Shown in pieces: positions 33,629-45,188 of a stretch of DNA of 64,000 nucleotides (positions are counted from its first letter, which is position 1; each line of letters starts with the position of its first letter). Made by a program: the position numbers and the translations under genes. Source of the DNA: Calendula officinalis (taxonomy: Eukaryota > Streptophyta > Magnoliopsida > Asterales > Asteraceae). The notes beneath the pieces were generated by a model. The model searched no databases, was not told the DNA's origin, and was given only the letters and a program-made list of their open reading frames with translations. The stretch is taken from the NCBI GenBank assembly GCA_963853835.1, contig OY970824.1:45032227-45096226 (forward strand), read 5' to 3'.

Positions 33629-34633
33629 TCACCATCTCATGCTGGTCATCATCACTTTCCATCTCCTCCTGCAATAAACGATTGCAAAAGTTAGGTTACT
33701 CGTAATGTACTTTACAAGTATCTTAAAATTATTAAGAAGTGTGGTTGTGTTACCTGAGGAACTTGCGTTTCCTCCACCACCACTTGCACCATTTGGACAA
33801 TTTCTTTTCCAATGCCCAGCCTCACCACATTTGAAGCACCGATTCTCAGTCCTCGCTGTGTTAGGCTTAACCTTCTTGACCTTTTATTTGACACCTTTAC
33901 CATTTGGCACTCCTTGGTTAGGATTGGTTTTACCCTTTCCTTTACCACCATGCCCTATTATCTTCTTGCCACCACCACTGCCATTACTGATCATTAGAAC
34001 ATCCTTAGATTTGGTCCCCAAACTCAATTCAGCTGTCTTGAGCATGGAATGTAGCTCAGCAATGGATTTCTGCATATTATGCATATTGTAGTTGACCACA
34101 AAAGGCTTGTAGTCATCAGACAATGAATTGAGTATAGTGTCTGTTGCCATTTGCAACGATATGGGGTGACCAAGTCTAGCAAGGTGATCCATGTGCCCTT
34201 TCATTTACATGACGTGGGCACTCACCGGTGTTCCTTTGACCATCTTGCAAGAGTTGAAGCCTCGATTGATGTCGAACCTCTCAGTGCGAGCTTGCTCTTG
34301 AAATGAATCCCTAAGTTGCTGGATCATCTCAAATGCAGGCAGATCCATAAGTCCTGCTTGTATATCTGGACTCATGGTTGCGAGCATCAAACAGCTCACA
34401 TCGAGCGCATCACTGACATGCTTATCATAAGCTTGCCTTGCTTCAGCTCTAGCATTCGCGGCAGGGACATTTGGTACTGCTCTTTCCAAGACATACCACT
34501 TTCTCTCATGCCTGAGCACAATGCGAAGATTGCGCTCCCAATTGAGAAAGTTTGACCCAGTCAACTTGTCTTTTTCGAGGATTCAGCGAAGTGAGAGATT
34601 GTTGGTACTTGTCATTGTGGTTGTTGCTGCCAT
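33629..34633 (-). pseudogene. B3 gag, near complete, three nonsense codons
   Basis: From the ATG at 34633 (MAATTT...) the frame is continuous for 335 codons to TGA 33629-33631. It has no visible frameshift but three premature stops: TGA in the LRLFLEKD motif, TAA at about 34205-34207 and TAA at 33884-33886. Motifs in order are TGSNFLNWERNLRIVLRHE, DALDVSCLMLATMSPDIQ, DSFQEQARTERFD, VSAHVM, ILNSLSDDYKPFVVNYNMHN and a normal CCHC knuckle, CFKCGEAGHWKRNC. This resembles the gag part of the D polyprotein. Unlike B1 and B2 it keeps the middle segment and the zinc knuckle, so it represents the ancestral form of the family B gag. Confidence 0.88.
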
Positions 34634-34738
34634 ATACAAATCGAACCCAGTTTAATTAGTAATCATCAATAAACATTCTCTAAAATATATTATAAACCCA
34701 TAATTAATATTTTAGGCCTAGGATCCATGTATCACATT

Positions 34739-34770
34739 CTCGCCGCAAGGTTTGGGCACTTCCCAACGAG
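34739..34770 (-). other. Pre-gag covarying stem-loop, B3 copy
   Basis: On the minus strand CTCGTTG pairs with CGGCGAG. A C-to-T change relative to B1 turns a C-G pair into a U-G pair, so the stem is kept. Confidence 0.6.
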
Positions 34771-36244
34771 ACATGCTATTTCTGGTAGGTAACATCCTTA
34801 CCGATCGTATCAAGACTTGACACGATTCCTAGGGGTCGTAGAATCTTTAAACTTATAACTTATTACAACTTTGTACAATCTAATTCTACATTTCTAAGTT
34901 AGTAATAAAGTCTAGTATGTTTATTCTACTCAAGTACTTTTTGGGCAGGGACTCCCGATTATCACCAAAGTAGATCAGACCATCCAAGACAGTGCGATGC
35001 TCTGCGCCGGGACTCCTGATTATCACAGAACCTTACGCACCCTAACACTCGCACTGATTTGAATCCATATCTAAGGTTCTTTATCCTTACAATATGAATA
35101 TCGTTGAACAAGTGAGGTGTTCCATTAGGTGGATAGTACTTAGATCTAAGATTTTCTTAGGTTTCTTTAAGTCTTAAACTAAACTTAAACCTTTATTCCA
35201 ATCTTAATCCTTGTTTAAAATGTGTGACTTGTGAATTCAAGAATTCTACAAGACACCTTTTTAAATCTTAAGAACTTTTCTTAAAACTTATAGTTTCAAG
35301 AATTGCGCGACTTATATGTATACCTAAAACGAGGTGTACAAAACGTTTTACTAGGTTTTGTGAAAAACCTTATCTAGAATAAAACTTACTTGTTTTATCC
35401 TTCTTGAAAAAACTTTAAAACTTATGTTAAACTTTTAATACTTTTATGATTCATAAACTTGAATCATAAATCTAGTTTAACACACCTTGTTTTTCACATG
35501 TTTAATAATGAAATTAAACATTTGTTTTGTCTTATTAGATTCGTCCAAAACTTATGTATTAGCGACATATTTATAAACTTTGTGATTTTCTTGTGTAGCT
35601 CCCACTAGCTCCAACAACCATGATGGAACTTAAGCAATCACAATCACCTGTCTATACTTGGTGAAACTAACAAACTTGTTATATAAAGACTAAATATAAT
35701 AATTCTTAGTTTGTTTAAACATTTCTTACATTAAACTTGAAGTAGTTAAATATAGGTTATAAAGTTCTCTTGTTATTTAACCTTGATCATTAATTTAGTA
35801 TCTTACATGACTTGTAAAATACTTATATTATACTTGTATAGTTATCTAGTTATAATAACTTATAACTTTATACACCTTATAATAATAATATATAACTTTG
35901 TATATTTCTAGTTCATCATATAATCTCAACTTGTACAATTTCTAGTTATAATGAAATCATAACTTTGTACTTTCTAGTTTCAATTATATAATCAACTTAT
36001 ACAATAACTAGTTATATTATTAACCTTTAAGATCAAAATAACATTATCTTTTAATGTTCCATTTAATCTTGTATTTAATATATGTACATATATATTTCTT
36101 TTTCAAATAAACTTGTAACATTCTAATTAGAATATTACATCTAATTTATACGTATGTACTTTAACTTGAACTAATTAAAAATACGTATAAACTACTTTAT
36201 TTATAAAAATTCATTTTTCTTTTTAAACATTTAAAGATCCAAAA

Positions 36245-36248
<4 letters not shown>

Positions 36249-36313
<65 letters not shown>
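36249..36313. repeat. (TA)n microsatellite in B3 leader
   Basis: A pure TA run lies at the same place as the TA run in B2 (46092-46136). B1 has only a short version there. Confidence 0.95.
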
Positions 36314-36316
<3 letters not shown>

Positions 36317-37128
36317 CATCTTGTTAATTCTTTGAACTAAAAAATTAACACTTCTTTTAATTCTCATTAATTAGTTAAACCCTAATCTTGTTCTTGATCA
36401 ATCAAAACTAGAGTTTTGACTTTCTTGATAAAAAAAAAACATTATTTATCAAAAATTAATCTTAATAAATTTATTTAAACTTTTTAATTTAAACATTTAT
36501 AGATAATAAACTTCGTCTAGATTTCTAGGTTTAAAGAACTAGTTTTAATAAACCTACTAAAATAATAATTAAACCTATTAAACATAAACTTGTTTAATTA
36601 TCTAGGTTTTAGATTATTATCTTAATTACTTCTTTTAACCAATTAAACTATACTAGTTTAATGTTCTTGGTCCTATATTAAATCTATGGTTTTACGAAAA
36701 TTCCTTAAAGCCTAGGAAACTTTTCCACCAATTAAACTAAGCTAGTTTAACAAACTTGGTGTCCAAGTAACCTCCTAGATCTCGAAAATCTTGAGAAAAA
36801 GGAAAGAATCCTTTTTGACCAATTAAACCAAAAACTTGATTTAACATACTTGGTCCTAGATTTTCAAGATCAAATAAATAAGGAAAGAATCCACTTGACC
36901 AAGAACTTTGATATTCTTGATCCTAGGGTTCTACATATTTTCGAAATAAACTAGGGTTAGGGAAAGAAGCCTTTTGATCAATTAAACAAATCTTGTTTAA
37001 CATACTTGATCCTAGGGTTCTTTGCCAATTTCAAAATTTCTAGGGTTTTCTTAGAATCCTTTTGACCAATTAAACTTAACTAGTTTAACATACTTGGTCC
37101 TAGGGTTCTTTAACCCTTTTCGAAAATT

Positions 37129-37163
<35 letters not shown>

Positions 37164-37234
37164 TGGAACAAAAAAAACTTTAAAATTAAACAAACAAAAA
37201 ACTTTGTTAATCTAGTTTAGATTTCTAAACCAAC

Positions 37235-37246
37235 GCTCTGATACCA
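37235..37246 (-). other. Primer-binding site of B3
   Basis: GCTCTGATACCA is the reverse complement of TGGTATCAGAGC and lies beside the 5' LTR. Confidence 0.9.
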
Positions 37247-37247
37247 C

Positions 37248-38385
37248 TGAAGGGTTTCAATAAGCTGATTGACCACTTGGATCAACCTCCTAGTATGCTT
37301 GGTTCGACCATACTGACAAGAACATGACTGTTGTTGGTTAAACCAACTAGCTGATTTAATCCCTAAAGTGGAACTGAGATTAAACCTAATCCTTAAACCC
37401 TAAAGGATTGGGATCTTGGAAATCTAGACTTGATTAACAATAAAGAAACCTTGTACGAAAAACTCGAACACACACACACACACTTGTGTGTATTTCGACG
37501 GCCAACCAAGAACCCTATGGTTCTTGGTGGTCGAATTCGAACAATAGGAGAAGGAGGAAAAAGCTTTCCAAAACATACCTTAATCTTTCTTAAGTTAGTC
37601 CACTGATGATGAACACAACGAGCGACCTTCTAGTTGATCCTTGTAATGATCTTGATCTTCAAGAACTATGAAGAACACGAAGAACACGAAGAACGAAGAA
37701 CACCAAAGTTGGTGTTGCTCTTGTTCTCGGCCGAAACAAGGAGAGGGAGGGCTAGGGCTCTTTTGTGGAGTGTAAGGAAGGGAATGATTAGGTTTAAATG
37801 AAACCTTAAGCCTTCTATATATAATAGAATAAGTTTCATTTAAGTCCTCCTAGTTTAATTAAGATTAATCTCTTAATTAAACTTATCCTCTTACACTTTA
37901 AACCCTTGTACTTTATCTAGTTATTATTGTTGCACTTAACTATTAAATGTCTTGTATTTATACACTTAATATATTTCGTGTATATATAAATATATATACG
38001 AAATATATACTTTGTATTAATACTTTTAATAATTAATTATATAATAACCTTTATATAATTTACACAATAATATTATCCAATTACCATATGATTTAATTAC
38101 TTTAAATCATATTATGGATAATCTATAATTAACACATTGTATATTTACTCAACTAGTAAATGTACAAATACTTGTATTAATTAGTTAGATAAACTAATCT
38201 AGTAATAAATTGAATTTAACTTAATACTTAACTTGATTCATAAATGACTATTATGAATCATTCCTCTTCCAAGTATCATTACATATCTTACTCGTATTAC
38301 ATGCACTCACCGGTATGACCCTTAAGTGTTTCGTAGGCATGGATGTATCATCATAGGTTGACTAACTGTGCACATAAATCCTTCA
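37248..38385 (-). repeat. 5' LTR of B3 (1138 bp)
   Basis: It starts TGAAGGGTTTCA and ends AAATCCTTCA (plus strand), followed by GGATG at 38386-38390. Confidence 0.92.
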
Positions 38386-38677
38386 GGATGTGCCATACTT
38401 TTCAAAACTATTACCTATTAGGAATGTGTTTAATAAAAGTGATATTTTAGTACAAGCTTATTATTTCTAATTTTTTTTTACCATAAGTCTATAATACGTC
38501 TACTACTACTACTATTACTACTACTAAATACGTCTTTAATACGTCTACTACTACTACGTCTATTGTATATATATATTATTTGATTCTTTATTTTTATGTC
38601 CCTTCCTTAATAAAACCCCTACCTCTTTTTCTTAAATCGTTGTATTGGATCTTATTTCTTGTATCAGCAAATCATCA

Positions 38678-39364
38678 ATGGCTCGAGGAGGAAATCAAGA
38701 AAATGTTGAACAGATGGTGGAACACCGAATCGCTGAAGCGATTGCTCAACTAAATGCAGCCAGAGGAAATGACGGTGGTGCTGCTAACAATGGAAACACC
38801 AATGGTGTAATATTCGACTCCACAATAAAATTCGTATAACTTCGTTTTGTTCTAACCTTACTTTCATTTCATTTTCCTTTTATTGTCTAAACTTCAGATC
38901 CCAATGCAAATCGTGAAGGTCAATCGTTCAAGACCTTTACTTCCTGTCATCCTCCAACCTATTCTGGATCTGAAGGAGCCATTGCTATCATCCACTGGAC
39001 TGAGAAGGTGGAATCTATTTTCAGTATTATCCAATGTGCCCCTGAGAATATGGTGAAGTTTGTTGCTAGTACTTTGTCCAAGGAAGCGTTGTCCTGGTGG
39101 AACTCTTAAGTGCAAGTCTTAGGTCGTGCTACTGCTGATGCTATGACTTGGATTACGTTCAAAGATCAACTAACTTAGAAGTTTTGCCTAAGGAGAGAGC
39201 TACCAGAAGGTTGAAGTGGAACTATGGAACCTGTCCATGGTTGGATCCGACATTGATACCTACACAACTAAATTTCAAGAACTCACTCGTCTCGTCCCTC
39301 ATATGGTTACTCCTGAATTTAAGCGAATTGAGAAGTATCTTCAAGGTCTGTATGATCTCATTCG
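38678..39364 (+). pseudogene. Ty3/gypsy gag (element C) with candidate intron, broken
   Basis: The frame opens at ATG 38678 (MARGGNQENVEQMVEHRIAE). Exon 1 ends at 38804. A 93-bp stretch, 38805-38897, starts GT and ends CTTCAG. Beyond it, exon 2 continues in phase with NREGQSFKTFTSC, PPTYSG and WTEKVESIFSI, then FVASTLSKEALSWWNS, the conserved gypsy Retrotrans_gag core. Without splicing the frame stops at 38839. Exon 2 itself has nonsense codons after WWNS (about 39107) and near 39175, and a lost base near 39188. A further open part then begins MELWNLSM (39216) and runs to the A2 junction. The CCHC part of the same gene lies at 63804-64000. Confidence 0.8.
38805..38897 (+). other. Candidate spliceosomal intron in gypsy gag
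   Basis: GTGTAATATT at the 5' side, a pyrimidine-rich TTTTATTGTCTAAACTTCAG at the 3' side, 93 bp, AT-rich. Removing it keeps phase. Copy 1 has the same intron at 31355-31447. Confidence 0.55.
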
Positions 39365-40039
39365 TGAAGGATTTATGTGCACAAATAAGTACACGTGTCA
39401 CCGTGTCCAATGTTATAAGGCACTAAAGGGTCACACCACTACACACCCAATAATGGACAACCAACTAAAGTAAGTTGTGTGGAATAATTAACTAGTTAAG
39501 TTAATTATAAAGAAGAGAATAAATTATAATAAGTTAATTATTATTTAAGAGGAAAGTTAAATATTTAATGGATAGTTAATTAATAGACAATTAATTAACT
39601 AGTAGAAGTCCAAGGGTTTAAAGTGACAATAGGAAGTTTAATTATGAGATTAATCATAATTAAACTCTAAGGACCTAATGGTAACTTAATCCCTTAGAAA
39701 TAAGGGACTAAGATTAGGGTTTAAGGTTACACATTACACCAAAAGAACCCTAGACACTCCCTCCCTCTCTCCTTGCGTTCGACGGCCGAAAACCCCAAGA
39801 GGGTTTCGGATTGCTTGTTCGACCGAAATCACACACACATACACAAGTCATTGTGTATTGCTTTATTGTTACAACGCGGTCTTGCAGCGTGTTTAGGTGG
39901 TGCAGTAGAGGTGGATCATTCTTTAGCAATCTAAAGGTAATGTTCTTCATCTTATTCTTCTTGTGATCTCATTGACTAGTAGAGATCCGGTATGTGGGAT
40001 TCAAGTTCCGCCATGTGATTCCTACAAGGTTTTCCTACA
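39365..40039 (+). repeat. 5' LTR of A2 (675 bp)
   Basis: It starts TGAAGGATTTATGTGCACAA and ends GGTTTTCCTACA. It is homologous to the A1 LTR. The position of the TATA box carries CCCTTA-GAAA-TAAGGG, so the box is altered but the inverted repeat is longer than in A1. Confidence 0.93.
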
Positions 40040-40040
40040 G

Positions 40041-40052
40041 TGGTATCAGAGC
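40041..40052 (+). other. Primer-binding site of A2
   Basis: TGGTATCAGAGC lies one base after the LTR and is complementary to initiator tRNA-Met. Confidence 0.9.
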
Positions 40053-41899
40053 TTCCTACTAATCTCAATGAGATTCGGTTGAGTTTCTTTTTATCTAGAA
40101 AAGAACCCTAGGATTTTTCGAATCCAAGTATGTGGTTATTCAAATTCATGAATGATCATTGGATTGAATAGGGTTCTAGATAAAAAGAAATTACGGTTCT
40201 TTTTTTTTTCCTTCCCTCCTTGTTTTTACGATTTTTATATACATATATATATTAATATTAAGTTTTTTTTTATCTTAGAAAGAAACCTAGTAAGTTTAAT
40301 CCAAGAAAATTGTTCAAGATTATGAACAATTGGATTAAATAGGTTTCAAGATAAAAGAGATTAGGTTACTTTTTGTTTAGTAAGAAAAACCCTAGAATGT
40401 TTGATCCAAGAAAAGTTGTTCAAGTTTATGAACAATTGGATTGAATAGGATTTTTTAGACAAAAAGAAAAAGGTTATTATTATTATTAATTAATAAAAAT
40501 TGAAAGCGGGAGTCGAAACCGAACCAACCGAGAATCGGTTGGGGCTCGGTTCGACGACCGAGTGGTCGGCCGAAACCGAACCCACCGAGTTCTCGGTTGG
40601 GTGATGATTTCTTGGTGACCAAGTTATCGTATTTAGGGTACAAGATTTTTATGTAACCTAAATCGGGAATAAAGAATCTACAAGATTTTATATGTATTCT
40701 TTTTATATGGTAAGTCAATCTATGTGAATCTTTTGATTTTTGATTAAATATCAAGGATAAAATCAAAGGGATAGATTTACATAGATCTTGACCAGATTAT
40801 ATATAATTTTTTAATTTAATTAATAATAAAAGATAATAAAATTATTAAACCTAATGATTTTAATAGTTTATTAAAATCAAGATAATTATAAAATTAAGGG
40901 GGAAATAAGAAACCAGTTTGTGGGTAATTTAAAAATTATCAGTTTGGTAATTTAATAATTATCAGTTTATTTATTTATTTATTTAATATGACATAACCCA
41001 AAAGTCGTGACATTGTGTTTATTTTAAAAAGGTTCCAAAATTTTTTTTTTTTTCGGAATTTTTTTTTTATAAATTAAAATTACAGAACACAATACTAAGT
41101 CTTTGGGGTTATGACATAGAAATTTTAAATAGTTGCGTTTATTTTATTTCTTTAAATCTTTTTTGTGAAATAAAAGGTGGTAATTATAAACAGTTAGTTT
41201 ATAATACCAAGGTTTTAATAAAAGATGGATTTTATAAAAGTACATTTATAAAACTAAGTTTTTAAAATTGTAATGGCGATATAAACAATTAGTTTATAAA
41301 ACCAAGTTTTAAGAGGTAAAATTAAAAGTGGGATTTATAAACAGTTAGTTTATAAGGACCAAGTAATTTTTCAAAAGGTTAAAAAGTGGCTAACTTTTTT
41401 CGAACAAAGGAAAATCCTTTTTAGAAAATCTTAGATCAGAGTGCAACCCACCTAATGGAACACCTCACTTGTTCAACGATATTCATATTGTAAGGAGAAA
41501 GAACCTTAGATGTGGATTCAAATCATTGCGAGTGTTAGGGTGCATAGGGTCTTGTGATAATCGGGAGTCCCGGCGTAAGGCATCGCACTTTCTTAGGTGG
41601 TACGATCTATTTTGGTGATAATCGGGAGTCCCGGCCCAAAATGCACTAGAGGGATTAAAACATGTACAAGTTTGTTGTTCAACTTGATATCCCGAACATC
41701 TAGGAATCGTTTCTAGTTTAAGAGGCGATCAGTATGGCTATACCTACCACAAATAGCGTGGCTCTAATGGGATATGCCCAAACCTTGCATTAGAGGGCGT
41801 GAAATATGGATCCTAGTCTAACTATTATTCTTAAAGGTAATAATGTTAGAAGTTATTTATTTATCTAATCATACTAACCGTTTGTTGTTTTTCTTATCG
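40053..41899 (+). other. A2 leader, tandem compound hairpins, noncoding
   Basis: Three modules of about 90-100 nt (40087-40187, 40268-40356, 40369-40466) share one fold. A GC-richer hairpin block follows at 40500-40610, then a long AT-rich stretch. Two GGGAGTCCC hairpins (41549-41640) and the pre-gag stem-loop (41762-41795) come last. No coding frame was recognised. Confidence 0.7.
41762..41795 (+). other. Pre-gag covarying stem-loop, A2 copy
   Basis: CTCTAATG (41762-41769) pairs perfectly with CATTAGAG (41788-41795) around a loop with TGCCCAAACCTTG. The flanks AAATAGC and AAATATGGATCCTAG match B and D. Confidence 0.7.
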
Positions 41900-44058
41900 A
41901 TGTCTGTATTGTCAGAAATTCCGTTTTACTCACCGATTGAATCGCGAAGGCTCATCACTGGAAAATGGAAGCATACTGGTCCGAACTACAAAGTTTGGAA
42001 AGTGCATTTTAGGAGTTACCTAAAAGCACAGAATCTACTGTACGTGATAGACGAGGTGCCCAAGGGACAACCATGGCAAGATGCCCACGATGATGAGCTT
42101 GATGCTTATTATCAGTATCTGGCAGATGAATCACAAGTTATGTCGATTCTCATTCTTACTTCATTATCAGAGCTTACTGATAATCTACGTAAGAAACCAT
42201 GCTATGAGTTTGTCCAGTATCTTGAGGAAACGTTTAAAGATAGTACTGAAGAAAGTAAGCAGTTCGTTTTGCAAGAAATCTTTTCGTCAAAGATGAAGGA
42301 TGATCAACCATTGAGTGACCATCTTATTAACATAAGAAGGTTGCTAGATTGTCTCACCCTGGTTACTGGAACATCAAACCAGCAAGAACAAGTCTTGTTC
42401 TTGTTTGGATCTCTCACTCAATACTATCAGGATAAGGTAGTACGTTTAGTTGGGAATTTTGATATGACTCTCGCAGGTCTACACGAGAATCTCTTGTGTA
42501 TACGCGATGTTCAAAGGCTAGAGGAAGAATCTCTCCCTGAGATTCAGCAGGATGATTTCGATGATTGGTTGAATAACTTTGCTGATTTGTGTTGCCCAAC
42601 TTGTGGCAGCAAGGATATTTGCGAGCACACGTCCGATGTGGGACTGTTGGACTCTGAATTTTTCAGTGATTCAGGTATCTTTATGATTGATTGTCTCGTT
42701 ACTTCTAGTGAATCCTTGGTATTGCACACCGGATGTGGTCATCACATTTGCAATCACTTGTAGGGATTTAAGAAGAACAGGAGGCTGGGATGAGGGGATG
42801 TTGAACTACGAGTATGCAAAGGTTCCAAGGTTGGAGCCGAAGCCATAGGAACATATCTTCTCAAGTTGCCTTCCGGAAGAGTCTTGGAACTTAAAGATTG
42901 TTATTATGTTCCTAGACTTATAAAAAATGTTATTTCATTTGATTTACTTATAGACAGTGGTTTTTATTATGAGTTTTGTGGTAAAACAATTTCATGTTTA
43001 AAAGATGATATTTTATATTTTAAAGCTAACTATCATAATGGTCTATATACATTAAATCTAAATAACATAGAACGAGACATTTATCATATAAGTAAAAGAT
43101 CCAAGAGTAACTTGAATCAAACTTATCTTTTGCATTGTCGTTTAGGTTATATAAACGAGACTCGCATTAAGAAGCTCCACGATGATGGAATTCTAGAACT
43201 ATTTGATTTGGAATCATATGCCATATGCGAATCATGTTTATCTGGCAAAATGACAAAAGACCCTTTCAACCATTTCAATGAAAGGGCAGGCGAGTTGTTA
43301 GGGATTATACACACTGATGTGTGTGGACCCTTTACTCCATATGCCAGAGGTGGATACCGCTACTTCATTACCTTTACTGATGACTTCAGTAGGTATGGTT
43401 ATGTCTTTCTTATGAGACTAAAGTCTGAAAGCTTTGACAAGTTCAAAGAATATCAGAGGGAAGTAGAAAACCAACTGGGCAAGAAAATAAAGTCACTTCG
43501 GTCGGACCGAGGAGGCGAATATTTGAGCCAAGAGTTCGACGATCATTTGAAGGAATGTGGGATTGTTTCACAACTCACACCTCCGTATACACCTCAGATG
43601 AATGGTGTATCAGAAAGGAGAAATCGTACCTTGTTAGACATGGTACGTTCAATGATGTGTCGCGCTCCCCTACCACTATCATTTTGGGGACATGCACTCT
43701 AGACTGCAGCATTCACACTGAATAGAGTTCCGACCAAGTCAGTAGAAGAGAAATCGTTCGAGCACTGGACGGGGAGAAAGCCAAGATTGTCTTTTCTCAA
43801 GATTTGGGGTTGTGAAACATACGTTAGACGTAACTTCACAGACAAACTAAACCCCAAGTCAGATATGTGCATCTTCGTTGGATATCCAAGGGAATTCTTA
43901 GGATATTATTTCTATCATCAAGAAGACAACAAAGTCTTTGTTGCTCGGAAAGGTGTCTTCTTAGAGGAAAAGTTTCTAGAACTGAAACTCCAAGAAAAGA
44001 AATAGAACTTCAAGATATTGAAGAGAACGAAGATCCATCTATGACTTCTATCGAACCA
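41900..44058 (+). pseudogene. A2 polyprotein N-terminal part (gag, protease, integrase), broken
   Basis: The likely start is ATG 41900 (MSVLSEIPFYSP), although the frame is open from 41843. The gag core includes GPNYKVWKVHFRSYLKAQN and LLDCLTLVTG. The knuckle is abnormal (CCPTCGSKDICEH). The protease box reads LHTGCGHHIC where the family has an aspartate, so the catalytic Asp is changed to His. In-frame stops follow at about 42761-42763 (TAG), 42791-42793 (TGA) and 43700-43702 (TAG). The pre-integrase motif (LHCRLGYINE, CESC) and integrase motifs HTDVCGPF, SDRGGEY and NGVSERRNRT are otherwise intact. A base loss near 43980 shifts the frame before B2 interrupts at 44059. The product class is the Ty1/copia Gag-Pol polyprotein; this copy is inactive. 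Confidence 0.9.
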
Positions 44059-45175
44059 TGAAGGATTTATGTGCACAGTTAGTCAACCTATGATGATACA
44101 TCCATGCCTACGAAACACTTAAGGGTCACACCGGTGAGTGCATGTAATACGAGTAAGATATGTAATGATACTTGGAAGAGGATTGATTCATAATAAGTCA
44201 TTTATGAATCAAGTTAAGTATTAAGTCAAGTTTGACTTATTACTAGATTAGTTTATCTAACTAATTAATACAAGTATTTGTACATTTACTAGTTGAGTAA
44301 ATATACATTGTGTTAATTAAAGATTATCCATAATATGATTTAAAGTAATTAAATCATATAGTAATTGGATAATATTAGTGTATAAATTATATAAAGGTTA
44401 TTATATAATTAATTATTAAAAGTATAAATACAAGTATATAATTTGTGTATATGGGTACCGAATTATTAAGTGTATTAATATTAGACATTTAATAGTAAAG
44501 TGCAATAATAAAAAGAATAATAAACCATAAGGGAGGGAAACGTAAAAAGGAAAGTTTAATTAAAGATTTGATCTTAATTAAACTAGAGGGTCCTAAGCGC
44601 AACTTATTTATCTATAAATAAGATGCTTAGGGTAACCCTAAACCCCTTGCATTGTACACGAATTCTTTCCCTTGTCTCTCCCTAGTTTCGGCCGAATAGA
44701 GGGAAGAACACAAGCCTTGTGTTCTTCGTTCTTCGTGTTCTTCAAGTCCTTGAAGATCCAAGTTCATTACATCAACCAACTAGAAGGTTTCTCGTTGTGT
44801 TCATCATCAGTGGATCTATCTTAAGCATTAACTAAGGTATGTTTTGGGAAACCCTTTTCCCTCTCCCCTCTTGTTCGACCGAAACCAACCAAGAACCCTA
44901 GGGTTCTTGGTAGTTGTCGAATACACACAAGTGTGTGTGTGTGTTCGGGTTTTCCGTACAAGGTTTCTTTCATTGTTAATCTAACCTAGATTTCCAAGAT
45001 CCCAATCCTTTAGGGTTTAAGGATTAGGTTTAATCCCACTTCCGCTTTTAGGGATTAAATCAGCTAGTTGGTTTCAACCGGTCAAGAACAAGTTCATGTT
45101 CTTGGTCAGTATGGTTCGAACCAAGTGACTAGGAGGTTGACCCAAGTGGTCAATCAGTGTCAATGAAACCCTTCA
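44059..45175 (+). repeat. 5' LTR of B2 (1117 bp)
   Basis: It starts TGAAGGATTTATGTGCACAG and ends AAACCCTTCA. The TATA box lies in CTTATTTAT-CT-ATAAATAAG (about 44605-44624). Confidence 0.93.
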
Positions 45176-45176
45176 G

Positions 45177-45188
45177 TGGTATCAGAGC
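45177..45188 (+). other. Primer-binding site of B2
   Basis: TGGTATCAGAGC lies one base after the LTR. Confidence 0.9.

Larger units (their letters stand above)
31582..38385 (-). mobile_element. Family B element B3, minus strand, lacking its own 3' LTR in place
   Basis: The 5' LTR is at 37248-38385 and the PBS at 37235-37246 (reverse complement). The interior runs from 37234 down to 31585 and includes gag. The 3' end of the interior is cut before the polypurine tract, and C sequence follows instead of a 3' LTR. The flank beyond the 5' LTR is GGATG, the same as the detached LTR at 30072-30950. Confidence 0.88.
38386..39364 (+). mobile_element. Element C segment, copy 2 (pre-gag and gag)
   Basis: This continues element C to the point where A2 inserted (left flank ATTCG, 39360-39364). 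The first part duplicates 30951-31584. ACGTCTACTACTACT-type simple repeats lie near 38495-38565. Confidence 0.85.

Noticed and set aside
33705..34091. 128-codon plus-strand open frame over B3 gag
   Set aside because: It is the antisense shadow of the gag basic/zinc region. The minus-strand frame has the real motifs.
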